64,000 nt of DNA, taken from contig JBGSKO010000116.1 of assembly GCA_041741155.1 (NCBI GenBank), positions 1 through 64,000 on the forward strand, given 5' to 3'. Below the pieces are notes generated by a model that saw only the letters and a program-made list of their open reading frames with translations, was not told where the DNA came from and searched no databases. Position 1 is the first letter of the stretch, and the number at the start of each line of letters is the position of its first letter. The DNA comes from M3007 sp041741155 (lineage in GTDB: Bacteria; Bacteroidota; Bacteroidia; Chitinophagales; Saprospiraceae). Made by a program: the position numbers and the translations under genes. Below, in pieces: positions 23,598-32,146 of this stretch.

Positions 23598-25346
23598 TTA
23601 ATTCGCAAACACCATCAGCCGCGAATCCACCGCCTGTCCGTCCAGCAAAAGCGCATAGGAAAACGTGCCGCGCACGCCGTAGCCGTGGGTGTACAGCACC
23701 TCGTTCAGCCCTTGCTGCACCTGTACAGGCATGCGCTGAATGGGCCTGCCGTTCAGGTCGGTGATGAGGATTTGTGCCTCCCGGTGCGCGGGTACGGCAT
23801 TTACCCAAAACGAAATCCAGGTGGCCTCGTCGAAGGGGTTGGGGCGGTTTTGGAACAGCGTGATGTTTTTCGCCTCCTGTTCGGCAGGTTCTGCTTCAGT
23901 TCCGGTGACGAACACGAGTTTTTCCCCGGAAAACAAACTCTCGGCGCCCTCGCCATCTACGGCGGCTACGCTGACGTACAGGGGGCCGGTGGTGGGGGCA
24001 GGAAAAGTGCCGAATGTGCTGCCCGCGAGGGTGTACACAGTGTCCCAGTCCAGGGCTACTCCGCGCAGGGCGATGCGGTAGGTTCCTGTATTGGCCGGAT
24101 CGGTAATGTCCACATCGAGCAGGCCCGCGCCGGAGCGCAGGCAGGAGTAGTCTGTCGGGGTAGGTACGTGGCGGGCGGCTACGGCGGCGGCATTGCCGTT
24201 GATGACGGCATTGCGGGTGAGGTAGTTGAAGTCCACGAAAAAGGAGTCAATGATCTGATCGCCGTCGGTATCCACCCCGAGGATGTCGTCGGAGGTGTGC
24301 TGGCGGTCGGCGTACCCGGGGCCGTTGGAGGCGTCGCCGTGTTCGTTGGCGGAGGTGAAACGCATAGCAGGGTAGCCTTTTTCCCGGAACGGGATATGGT
24401 CGCCGCCGCGGCCGGAGCGGTCTTCGGGACTCATGATGCGCACGTTCATGGGTACGGCGGCGTCGGGCAGGATGTTTTCGCGATACTGGAGTTTGATGAA
24501 ACGCGCGAGTTGTTTGTGCGCCGAATTGGCGCCGCCGGCGGAAAACAGGCGCACGCTGGTGGAGTCAACGTGGTCCATGCCCGGGCAGGACGGCGGTGAG
24601 GATGTTTCGCCGCAGATGATGCCGCCGATCACGTCGTTGTTCAGCACCGCCCGGAGGGGGATGTTTTTGTCCTGAGCGTAGGTCGCGAATGCCCGCGCGC
24701 CGAGCAGGCCCTGTTCTTCGCCGATAGTGGCCATGAACACGAGGGTATTTTCGAAGGAATACTGCGCCATAACGCGGGCCAGTTCCATGACCAGTGCCGT
24801 GCCGGTGGCGTTGTCTTCCACGCCCTGGGCGTCGCAGTTCACGTCGCACAGCACGTCGCAACGGCTGTCAATGTGGCCTTCGATGAGGATCACACCGTTT
24901 TTGGCGGGATTGGTACCGGGCAGCACGGCAAAGATGTTGCTGTGCCGGCCCATGCCGCAGATGTCCTGATCAAACTGGAGGTACGACACCACGAGCCGAT
25001 CCTCGTTTTGGGCGCTGAATTCCCCGAATTTTTCATGTACCCAGCGCCGCGCGGCGCCCATGCCGGTGGTGGCGGAGAGGGTGTCGGCGCCGGTATTGCG
25101 CGTGCCGAACCGGCTCATACGGGTGATGTACGCCTTCAGGCTATCGGGCGACACCCGGGCGTGGATGCCCGCAGACACGGAAGCCATATCGGCCACGACC
25201 GTGGAGGCGGCATAGTCGGCGGGGTTGTAGTTCCCGAGCAGGATTTGCTCGGCTGCGGGATTGGTGCTGAGGATATTGGTTTGGGCGGAGAGGGTGGGCG
25301 AGAGGGCCAGCAAGAAAAGGGTGCAGAGGGTAGTGGTACGTAGCAT
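23598..25346 (-). CDS. M28 family zinc peptidase with T9SS sorting domain
   Basis: This 582-residue protein has a signal peptide (1-21), a prodomain, and an M28 (Leu/Gln aminopeptidase type) catalytic domain at about 130-370. Metal ligands and the general base are visible in EGHIDSRCD, VEDNATGTALVMELA and MATIGEEQGLLGARAF, plus the later HxP-like part RGGDHIPFREKGYPAMRF. A fibronectin-like region follows, then a T9SS sorting domain (FQNRPNPFDEATWISF ... GTFSYALLLDGQ ... RLMVFAN). It is predicted to be an exported aminopeptidase that digests peptides outside the cell. A TACTTTTG promoter lies 18 bases upstream of the ATG. It is downstream of, but unlike, the DUF433 gene. Confidence 0.93.
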   Translation of the reverse strand: MLRTTTLCTLFLLALSPTLSAQTNILSTNPAAEQILLGNYNPADYAASTVVADMASVSAGIHARVSPDSLKAYITRMSRFGTRNTGADTLSATTGMGAARRWVHEKFGEFSAQNEDRLVVSYLQFDQDICGMGRHSNIFAVLPGTNPAKNGVILIEGHIDSRCDVLCDVNCDAQGVEDNATGTALVMELARVMAQYSFENTLVFMATIGEEQGLLGARAFATYAQDKNIPLRAVLNNDVIGGIICGETSSPPSCPGMDHVDSTSVRLFSAGGANSAHKQLARFIKLQYRENILPDAAVPMNVRIMSPEDRSGRGGDHIPFREKGYPAMRFTSANEHGDASNGPGYADRQHTSDDILGVDTDGDQIIDSFFVDFNYLTRNAVINGNAAAVAARHVPTPTDYSCLRSGAGLLDVDITDPANTGTYRIALRGVALDWDTVYTLAGSTFGTFPAPTTGPLYVSVAAVDGEGAESLFSGEKLVFVTGTEAEPAEQEAKNITLFQNRPNPFDEATWISFWVNAVPAHREAQILITDLNGRPIQRMPVQVQQGLNEVLYTHGYGVRGTFSYALLLDGQAVDSRLMVFAN

Positions 25347-25363
25347 AGGCCTTTGTTTTTTTA

Positions 25364-25371
25364 CAAAAGTA
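25364..25371 (-). promoter_or_regulatory. Promoter -7 element of the M28 peptidase gene
   Basis: TACTTTTG on the minus strand ends 18 bases before the ATG. The surrounding 22 bases (25355-25376) are nearly identical to those around the DUF433 promoter (25766-25788). Confidence 0.6.
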
Positions 25372-25413
25372 AGGTTGTTTGGCGGGGTGTCGGAGTTTGA
25401 TTTGGTTATTGGA

Positions 25414-25515
25414 CTATTTCAGACCTACCTCTGCAACATGTTTTGCGTCATAGCCAATCCGGCGCAGAAGTGGACCGTACGACACCGGCAAATTTTCGTC
25501 AATCAGAAATATCAT
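25414..25515 (-). pseudogene. DUF5615 (PIN-like) toxin fragment
   Basis: This 33-codon frame begins MIFLIDENLPVSYGPLLRR and continues YDAKHVAEVGLK before a TAG stop. The N-terminus is the hallmark of DUF5615 PIN-like nucleases (F-L-I-D-E-N-L-P with the catalytic Asp). Family members are about 100-120 residues, so roughly two thirds is missing. Its ATG overlaps the stop of the DUF433 gene (ATGA), the standard arrangement of DUF433-DUF5615 toxin-antitoxin pairs. The remnant cannot be an active nuclease because the later acidic residues are absent. Confidence 0.8.
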
Positions 25516-25760
25516 CCTACAGCCGATTCGACGAGGAGATATTGGTCTTCCACTTGGCCAGAGGCAAAGGCCAAGGCTTGCTGAATAGCCTCTCTGGTCA
25601 ACCGGGGAAACTCTTCCAACATTTTCTCGACAGACATACCGCCCGCCAGGTGGGCCAAAATAGCAGCCACTGTGATGCGGGTGTTTACGATGTGCGGCTT
25701 GCCCATACAGACATTTGGATCAACCGAAAGGAGCGGATAGCGCGGAAGGGTGAATGTCAT
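25512..25760 (-). CDS. DUF433 antitoxin-like protein
   Basis: The 82-residue protein has the DUF433 signature: DPNVCMGKPHIVNTRITVAAIL, then LAGGMSVEKMLEEFPRLTREAIQQAL. This is a small winged-helix/HTH-like domain that acts as DNA-binding antitoxin (VapB45 type) next to DUF5615 nucleases. Its partner directly downstream is truncated, so it is now an orphan. Promoter TACTTTTG lies at 25783-25776. It is divergent from the TIR-STAND gene, whose own TACTTTTG is 31 bases away, so DUF433 binding could in principle affect both promoters. Confidence 0.9.
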   Translation of the reverse strand: MTFTLPRYPLLSVDPNVCMGKPHIVNTRITVAAILAHLAGGMSVEKMLEEFPRLTREAIQQALAFASGQVEDQYLLVESAVG

Positions 25761-25775
25761 GGTTTGTTTTTTTTA

Positions 25776-25783
25776 CAAAAGTA
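25776..25783 (-). promoter_or_regulatory. Promoter -7 element of the DUF433 gene
   Basis: TACTTTTG on the minus strand, 16 bases upstream of the DUF433 ATG. Confidence 0.6.
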
Positions 25784-25813
25784 AGGTTTTTCTCTGCAAA
25801 GCCTCCCATTCCA

Positions 25814-25821
25814 TACTTTTG
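25814..25821 (+). promoter_or_regulatory. Promoter -7 element of the TIR-STAND-FGE gene
   Basis: TACTTTTG on the plus strand lies 60 bases upstream of the chosen ATG at 25882. It supports that start over the more upstream in-frame ATG at 25750, which would precede the promoter. Confidence 0.6.
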
Positions 25822-25881
25822 CCCAACAAACGCCGTCAGATCGCAAGCCAAACAGCTTTCGACGCCACATACCCAACCCGC

Positions 25882-28578
25882 ATGCCCGAACTTTCCATTT
25901 TTATCAGCTATCGTATCGCCGACACCCAGGTGGAGGCGCGCCTGCTGTACACGGAATTAGCCAATCGCTTCGGTGCGGACGCGGTGTTTCTGGATAAAAC
26001 ACGCCTTAAGTTAGGCATGATCTGGCCGGAGGAATTGAAAGACAAGGTTTCCAATGCTACGGTAGTGCTGCTGTTGATCAAGGAGAGCAAAAAGTGGGTG
26101 GGATTCGATGAGCGGAATTGTACCTTCCGGTTGAATGATCCAAAAGACTGGGTACGTCTCGAAATTGAGACGGCAAAAGGATTGGGTAAAGAAATCATAC
26201 CGCTCAAAATTGATGGAGGGGACTTTCCGGACCCGGTGGCTCTGCCGGAATCGTTGAAGTTTTTGCCACCCATACAGGGCTTAAAAATCACAACGGACGA
26301 AAAATGGGACCCACTTCTTGATTCTCTTTTTTCCGACCTCGAAAAACGCGGCTTCCAGCAAAAAACGGGCGGCGCGACCATTGACCCGCTCGCGGAATAC
26401 CCCCTGCCCGCCGGTGTGTCCGACCTGCTCGACGATCATCCCTCCCCGTACCTCGGCCTGACGTATTTTGAACGAACGGCGGCAAGACTGTTCTTCGGTC
26501 GCACCCGCGAAATGCTCGAGTTTTTTAGCCTCGTCGAAGATGCCGACGTGCGGCTCGTCAGTCTGTTTGGCCACAGTGGGGTGGGCAAATCCTCCTTTCT
26601 CGCGGCGGGCGTGCTGCCCCGCCTCGAAGCGACCCGGCAGCCGCACTATGAGCGCCGCAACAAGACAGCCGCCAAGGGCCTCGCCACCCAACTAGATCAC
26701 CTGCGCGCACAGCCCAAAATACCCGGCAAACCGCCCGTGTTTATCCTCGACCAGGTGGAGGAAATATTCACCGACCCGCTGCCCGGTGAGCGGGAGGCAT
26801 TTGTGGAACGCCTGCGCGCCGCCGTGCGGGAAGAACCGGATGCCACCATCGTGCTCGGCTTTCGCAGCGATTACCAACTTGACGTGTTTGATTTACTCGC
26901 CCGTGTGGACTGCCGGCAGGCCGAACTACCCCTGCGCCCGCTCGGACAGGCCGCCCTTACGGAAGCCATCGAAGGCGTGTGGCGCGACCCGAATTTGAAA
27001 AGCCGCTACCACCTCGAACTGGAAAAAGGTTTCGCGGACTATGTGGCCCGCAACCTGATGCATACCGAAAGCGGCGGCGCAGCGGCTATCCTGCAAAACC
27101 GCCTGCTGAAATTGTACCAGCAGGCTAAGGCGCGCCGCACGTCGGCTGAACCGTTCGCACGGTTGACCATCGCCGACTACGAGACCCTTCGGACCAACGC
27201 CGCCGCCGAGGAAGAACTGCTCGATTTTCAAATTGATCGTCTCCGCGCGGAGGGCTTAGCCACCGACGACCGCGCCCTGCTCGAAACGCTCGACCGCTTC
27301 GTGGTGGACAAACCCACTGCCGGCACGGTACCCAAAAACACCCTGCCCGACGACCCACAAAACCTGCGTGCAGCCCTGCGCCGGGTCAACCTGCTCACCG
27401 AACTGCCCGAAAGCAAGGCTGTGCGCCTCTCGCACGACCTGCTCGCGCCCATCGTGCGGCGGCGGTACCAACAGTTTCTGTTGGACGAAACCGAGCGTGT
27501 CGAAATTGAAAATGTGCGCCTTCGGTTGCGCGAGGTGCGGAAATACTTGCTGGATATTCAATTCACGGAAGCCCTGGAGGAATTGAAAAGCGCCGCCTTG
27601 CGCAATATCGTTCCGGAAGAAATTTGGCCGGTGGCCTTTGAACTGGCCTTTGTTTTTCTACAGGCAGGACAAAAAGAACAGGGCACGTATGCTTTGCTGG
27701 AGTGTACCAACCACCTTGACTTTGCCGGAAAACCTCGACCGCCGTTCCCGGACGAGCAATTCCCCGACGGGCACGACTGCCCTGCCCTGCTCGAACACCT
27801 GCGCCGCTGCGATCACGCACTTTTTATCCAGATGGAACGCCGCTATTTCCCCACGATGATCCCGGTGCAGGGCGGCACGTTCGACATGGGTGATGTGCTG
27901 GGGGATAATGAATTTCCTGACCGGGAACTTCCGGTACACCGCGTGACTCTTTCCGACTATGCGCTGGGAGAAACGCCCGTCACCTGGCAGCAATACGGCC
28001 TCTATTGCCTCGGCACGGGTATTCAGTTTCCCGAGGACAGCGGTTTCGGGCGGGGCGAGCGACCGGTCATCAACGTCAATTGGCATGATGCGGCGATGTG
28101 CGCCGCCTGGCTTTCTAAGCATACCGGGAAAATATACCGCTTGCCCACCGAAGCCGAATGGGAATACGCTGCTCGCGAACGCGGCCGGGCTGTGCGCTTC
28201 GGCAACGGCAAAAACACCGCCGACCCGGCGGAGATGAATTTTGATGCGTCCGAGCGGTACAAAAAAGACTACTCGGTTGTCGGAAAATACCGTGGGAAAA
28301 CCACGCCCGTACGGCAGTTTGCACCCAATGCTCTGGGCTTTTTCGATATGAGTGGTAATGTGTGGGAATGGTGTGGCGACTGGTATGCCCCATATTCTGC
28401 CGAGTCGAAGACCAACCCGACGGGGCCGGAGGTGGGCGAATTCCGTGTTCTCCGCGGCGGCGACTGGAGCTACTACTCGCAGGCCTGCCGCCCTACGTAC
28501 CGCACCGGCGTCGGGCCGGACACCCGTGGCCCCGGTCACGGCTTCCGTCTTGCCTTGTCCCTGCAGTCAGTCGGTTAG
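25882..28578 (+). CDS. TIR - STAND NTPase - FGE-sulfatase-fold fusion protein
   Basis: This 898-residue protein has three parts. Residues 1-165 are a TIR domain (LSIFISYRIADTQVEARLLY ... AVFLDKTRLKLG ... WVRLEIETAKGLGKEIIPL), with the Glu of RLEIE at the usual NADase position. From about 185 comes a STAND-type P-loop NTPase, starting SPYLGLTYFERTAARLFFGR, with Walker A GHSGVGKSS (230-238) and Walker B VFILDQVEEIF. Residues about 659-895 form a formylglycine-generating-enzyme/C-type-lectin-like domain (MIPVQGGTFDMGD, LPTEAEWEYAARERG, MSGNVWEWCGDWY, RVLRGGDWSYY, HGFRLAL). No signal peptide is seen, so it is cytoplasmic. The order effector-switch-sensor fits immune or conflict NTPases: the lectin-like domain senses a ligand, the NTPase oligomerises, and the TIR degrades NAD+. 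Enzymatic FGE activity is unlikely in this setting. Confidence 0.93.
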   Translation: MPELSIFISYRIADTQVEARLLYTELANRFGADAVFLDKTRLKLGMIWPEELKDKVSNATVVLLLIKESKKWVGFDERNCTFRLNDPKDWVRLEIETAKGLGKEIIPLKIDGGDFPDPVALPESLKFLPPIQGLKITTDEKWDPLLDSLFSDLEKRGFQQKTGGATIDPLAEYPLPAGVSDLLDDHPSPYLGLTYFERTAARLFFGRTREMLEFFSLVEDADVRLVSLFGHSGVGKSSFLAAGVLPRLEATRQPHYERRNKTAAKGLATQLDHLRAQPKIPGKPPVFILDQVEEIFTDPLPGEREAFVERLRAAVREEPDATIVLGFRSDYQLDVFDLLARVDCRQAELPLRPLGQAALTEAIEGVWRDPNLKSRYHLELEKGFADYVARNLMHTESGGAAAILQNRLLKLYQQAKARRTSAEPFARLTIADYETLRTNAAAEEELLDFQIDRLRAEGLATDDRALLETLDRFVVDKPTAGTVPKNTLPDDPQNLRAALRRVNLLTELPESKAVRLSHDLLAPIVRRRYQQFLLDETERVEIENVRLRLREVRKYLLDIQFTEALEELKSAALRNIVPEEIWPVAFELAFVFLQAGQKEQGTYALLECTNHLDFAGKPRPPFPDEQFPDGHDCPALLEHLRRCDHALFIQMERRYFPTMIPVQGGTFDMGDVLGDNEFPDRELPVHRVTLSDYALGETPVTWQQYGLYCLGTGIQFPEDSGFGRGERPVINVNWHDAAMCAAWLSKHTGKIYRLPTEAEWEYAARERGRAVRFGNGKNTADPAEMNFDASERYKKDYSVVGKYRGKTTPVRQFAPNALGFFDMSGNVWEWCGDWYAPYSAESKTNPTGPEVGEFRVLRGGDWSYYSQACRPTYRTGVGPDTRGPGHGFRLALSLQSVG

Positions 28579-28803
28579 TCTATCCCGGCATTTCTGTGAG
28601 CAAAAAAAGAGGGGCGAGACACCGGAGCAGTGCTGGCGAGGCGGGTGGATCGCCGCCGGCCCGCGTGGCGATGAGCGCGATGCGTCACAGATAGAGTGTT
28701 ATCTCCACCAAGTTCCAATCCGCGATCCCATCATCATCCTTCCCCCACCATCCTAATTCTTCCTTACTTTGTGTGCTTTCTCATTTTCCTGAAAAAAAGC
28801 GCC

Positions 28804-30804
28804 ATGGCCGGTCGTTTCCGCATTTTTTTTCTGCTTTTCCTGCTGCATAGCCTCCACCAAAACGGGTTCACCCAATGCAACCCCTATTTCTCGCAGCCCC
28901 TTAGCCCCCGACCAACGAATTATGTCATAAAAGTGACGCTCGATGATCACCGCAAAATCATCACTGCCACACAAACCATCCGGTTCACCAATCCGTCGCC
29001 TGAACCCATCCGCGAGTTGCGGATGTACATGTACCTCAATGCGTTCAAAAACACGGAATCCTCCTTTTTAACAGGAACAACGCATATTTTAGGACAACGT
29101 ATTGCCGACCGGGCGCCCGGCGAATGGGGCTGGATAGACATCGAAAAAATCGAACGCGAAGGCGGCGCTGATTTGAGCGGCAATATGCGTTATGTCCAAC
29201 CCGACGACGGCAATGCCGCCGATCAATCGGTGCTGGAAGTGTCGCTCGACCGGCCCGTTTTGCCGGGCGAAACGGCTGTTTTTCACTTGAAATGGCGCGC
29301 CAAAATGCCCAAAACAATTGTTCGCGCCGGCTACAGCCAGGATTTTTACCTGTTTTGCCACTGGTTTCCACAACTCGGTGTTTTTGAACAAAACAAGGCG
29401 GGCGCCTGGGACTGGAACTGCCATCAATTCTTCTGGCACACCGAGTTTTTTGCCGATTTCGGCGTGTACGACGTGTACATTACCGCCGGCAACAAGTTTG
29501 TCATGGGAGCATCCGGTTGTTTGGTCAGCGAAAAAAACAACGGCAACGGCACAACCACCCGGCATTATCACGTGGAAGATGTGATTGATTTTGCGTGGGC
29601 TATTTACCCCCGTTTTATGGTGCAGGAAGACCGCTGGCGCGACGTGTACATCCGCCTGCTGATTCCGCCGGATCACGCCGATTTGGGGCCGCGATACCTG
29701 AACGCCCTGAAATTTGCCCTCGAATACCTCGAAAAACACGTCGGGAAGTATCCCTACCCAAGTATCACGGTAGTGGATCCGCCCTTTCACGGCCTGCTCT
29801 CCGGGATGATGGAATACCCGACGCTGATTACCACAGGCACTTTTTACGGGATGCCGGCGGGCATCCGCACAATGGAATCCTTGGTGGTGCACGAGTTTGT
29901 ACATCAATATTTTATGGGCATGGTCGCCTCCAATGAAAAAGAGGAAGCATGGCTCGATGAGGGGTTTGTTACGTATTTTGAAGACCGGATCATGGACGCA
30001 GCCTACGGCGAAAAGCAATCGCTGGTGGACGTTTTCGGCTATCGCTTCGACAACCGCGAACTTACCCGGCTGGAGTATACCACCATGCGAAATCCCCGGG
30101 AGGGTACAGTGGCGCGCCCGGGCTGGTTTTTTTCAAATTCAAATTTTAAACCCCTGATTTACAGCAAACCCGCCACGACCCTGCGTACGGTTGAAGCGCT
30201 CGTCGGCACGGAAAAAATGGACCGCATCATCCGGACCTATTTTGAAAAGTGGAAATTCCGGCATCCCCGGGGCGCTGATTTTATGGCCGTGTTGAAGGAA
30301 GAATTGATGGCCGGGCCCGATACCGTTTTTGGCTTGCAGGTGTATGATCTGTTTGAAAAAAGCATTTACCACGCCGTCGTGCTGGATTACGCCGTCACCC
30401 GGATTTCTAACGAGGAACTGCCCGCCGCACGAGGCTTTTTTGGAAAGAACAGTTCAACGTTTACGTACGACAAGGGGAGCGGCAACCGGCGATTGCTTTC
30501 CAAAGTCGAGGTGCAACGCAAAGGCGACTGGGTTTTTCCGGTGGAAATTTTGGTGACGTTTGAAGATGGAACCACCCTTACCCGGAACTGGTCGGGCGAG
30601 GAAGGCGTGCAGGTGTTCGAGTACTCGGGCACTTCCAAAATCGTTTCGGCGCACATTGATCCGCAGCAGAAAATCAGCCTGGATATAGACTGGAATAACA
30701 ACAGTCTTACCCTGCAACCCGAAAAAGCCCCGCTTTGGAAATACGCTGCAAAGGCCGTTTTCTGGATACAAAATCTATTGCAAATCACTAGTTTCCTGGT
30801 GTAA
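28804..30804 (+). CDS. M1 family metallopeptidase, exported
   Basis: This 666-residue protein has a signal peptide starting MAGRFRIFFLLFLLHS. An M1 aminopeptidase-type N-domain follows. The catalytic domain carries GMMEYPTL (the GxMEN-like substrate motif) and zinc site HEFVH (H363, E364, H367) with the third ligand E386 in WLDEGF, the correct 18-residue spacing. It should be a zinc aminopeptidase in the periplasm or outside. The ATG at 28804 was chosen because it starts the signal peptide. The stop overlaps the ATG of the next membrane-protein gene (TAATG), so the two form an operon. Confidence 0.92.
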   Translation: MAGRFRIFFLLFLLHSLHQNGFTQCNPYFSQPLSPRPTNYVIKVTLDDHRKIITATQTIRFTNPSPEPIRELRMYMYLNAFKNTESSFLTGTTHILGQRIADRAPGEWGWIDIEKIEREGGADLSGNMRYVQPDDGNAADQSVLEVSLDRPVLPGETAVFHLKWRAKMPKTIVRAGYSQDFYLFCHWFPQLGVFEQNKAGAWDWNCHQFFWHTEFFADFGVYDVYITAGNKFVMGASGCLVSEKNNGNGTTTRHYHVEDVIDFAWAIYPRFMVQEDRWRDVYIRLLIPPDHADLGPRYLNALKFALEYLEKHVGKYPYPSITVVDPPFHGLLSGMMEYPTLITTGTFYGMPAGIRTMESLVVHEFVHQYFMGMVASNEKEEAWLDEGFVTYFEDRIMDAAYGEKQSLVDVFGYRFDNRELTRLEYTTMRNPREGTVARPGWFFSNSNFKPLIYSKPATTLRTVEALVGTEKMDRIIRTYFEKWKFRHPRGADFMAVLKEELMAGPDTVFGLQVYDLFEKSIYHAVVLDYAVTRISNEELPAARGFFGKNSSTFTYDKGSGNRRLLSKVEVQRKGDWVFPVEILVTFEDGTTLTRNWSGEEGVQVFEYSGTSKIVSAHIDPQQKISLDIDWNNNSLTLQPEKAPLWKYAAKAVFWIQNLLQITSFLV

Positions 30805-31682
30805 TGATGAAGATGCAGGACATTTTTATACATAGTTTTTCGGTCGGAATGCGCCAGTGGCGTATTGCTGCTATTGTTTATGTTTTTCAATTTTGTCTGG
30901 TGTTTACCCTGGGAATGCAGGTGTTCGGTATTTTAGAGGCTTCTATAGGGCATTCTCTGGAGATCAATAAATTGCTGCGAAACTATGACCACACCGTACT
31001 GACGGACTTTCTGAAAGTGCACGGCGCCTCCATTACCCCGCTCATCGGTCAGTTGCGCTGGCTGATACTCGCGTGGCTGCTGTTTTCGGTATTTATTGAC
31101 GCCGGGTTGTTGGTATGCGCCGCTTCGCCGGAAGAAAGCTCAGGCCGGGCATTCTGGAAAGGAGGGGCCGGGTATTTTTTTCCGTTTCTAAAAATTGGCC
31201 TGTTTTTTCTGGTGCTGGCTTTGATTTGGACGGCGGCGATTTGGACGCCGGTGGCTGTATATGTACAGCCGGCGTTGCAAGGCCTTCCTTCGGAAAAATA
31301 TACGGTCTGGCTCCTGTTGTGCGGGTTGTTGATGTACCTGATAGGCCTGGCGGTGTTGTTCGCCTGGTCGGTTGTCAGCCGGTTTGTCAAAATTAAAACC
31401 GATGCATCTATTGCTGCGAGCCTCAAACGCGGCTTTCAAATTTTCCGGAAAAACAAATGGGGTTTTGCGGGTTTACTGTCGGGTTTCGCGGGCCTGCAGC
31501 TGGTATTGCTGGTGGTGTACTGGCAGCTGGAGGCGTTCGCCGGCATGACTTCGCCGGCATCCATTCTGGCGTTTTTTGTTGTGCAGCAGGCGTTTGTGTT
31601 TTTCAGGATACAGATTCGGCAAATGCTGTACGCCGGGGTTTGCGCGCTTGCAATACGGACGGGGGGCCAGGCAAACGCATAA
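30804..31682 (+). CDS. Multi-pass inner-membrane protein
   Basis: This 292-residue protein has about six hydrophobic segments: near residues 18-38, 80-100, 125-150, 160-185, 215-235 and 245-265. An FRKNKWGFAGLLSGFAG stretch lies between helices. I do not recognise a defined family. It is translationally coupled to the M1 peptidase by a one-base overlap, so a role connected with that exported peptidase, or simple co-expression, is plausible. The N-terminus (MMKMQDIFIHSFSVG) lacks a cleavable signal. Confidence 0.7.
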   Translation: MMKMQDIFIHSFSVGMRQWRIAAIVYVFQFCLVFTLGMQVFGILEASIGHSLEINKLLRNYDHTVLTDFLKVHGASITPLIGQLRWLILAWLLFSVFIDAGLLVCAASPEESSGRAFWKGGAGYFFPFLKIGLFFLVLALIWTAAIWTPVAVYVQPALQGLPSEKYTVWLLLCGLLMYLIGLAVLFAWSVVSRFVKIKTDASIAASLKRGFQIFRKNKWGFAGLLSGFAGLQLVLLVVYWQLEAFAGMTSPASILAFFVVQQAFVFFRIQIRQMLYAGVCALAIRTGGQANA

Positions 31683-31738
31683 AAACTGATTACGACCTCG
31701 GTACCGCTGAGCCTAAGCAGCGCATAGTTTCCATGCTC

Positions 31739-31838
31739 TACGTTTGTCATCCTGAAGGGAACTGTCCGCTCTACGGTCGAAACTGCGGGGTTTGCCATAC
31801 GTAGAGCGGACAGTTCCCTTCGGGATGACAAACGTAGC
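31739..31838. repeat. Inverted repeat with 38-nt arms
   Basis: Left arm 31739-31776 and right arm 31801-31838 are complementary with one mismatch around a 24-base loop. The arms include gtttgtcatcctgaaggg and its complement. The size and the hairpin shape resemble a non-autonomous palindromic element. Confidence 0.8.
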
Positions 31839-31978
31839 GTACCCAAAATATGGGGATTGTTCAGAATATGCGAAGGGCGTGCTCGGCGGTATCGGGGTTC
31901 ACGAATGTACCATTATTTCCATGCTATAAACATATAGCCCTTTTACCGCCGAGCCTCGGCTCTGCATACAGTGCTATT

Positions 31979-32046
31979 GGTCAGACGACCTTCGGTCGTA
32001 CAGACCAATGTGTCCTGCGGTCTGTACGACCGAAGGTCGTCTGACC
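31979..32046. repeat. Inverted repeat with 28-nt arms containing inner palindromes
   Basis: Left arm 31979-32006 pairs with 32019-32046. Each arm itself contains the palindrome acgaccttcggtcgt, so the structure can form one long hairpin or two short ones (a cruciform-like choice). Confidence 0.8.
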
Positions 32047-32146
32047 GCTTTCCCTTTTTATGCGCAACCAATGCTCGGCGGTATCAGGGCTTGGCTTGAG
32101 AATTATAAGTAATCAACGCTCGCCGGTACCGAGGTCATTTGTACCC

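Larger units (their letters stand above)
31683..32146. other. Gene-free region made of nested inverted repeats
   Basis: No gene is seen in these 464 bases between convergent genes. The region carries two long inverted repeats (annotated separately) and several copies of a short motif close to gctcggcggtatc (about 31873, 32071), with an inverted relative near 31700. It looks like a landing site for palindromic elements. Confidence 0.65.

Noticed and set aside
25750..25881. Longer N-terminus for the TIR-STAND protein from the ATG at 25750
   Set aside because: It would start before the TACTTTTG promoter (25814-25821) and would add residues unlike TIR domains; the ATG at 25882 puts the first TIR strand at the N-terminus.
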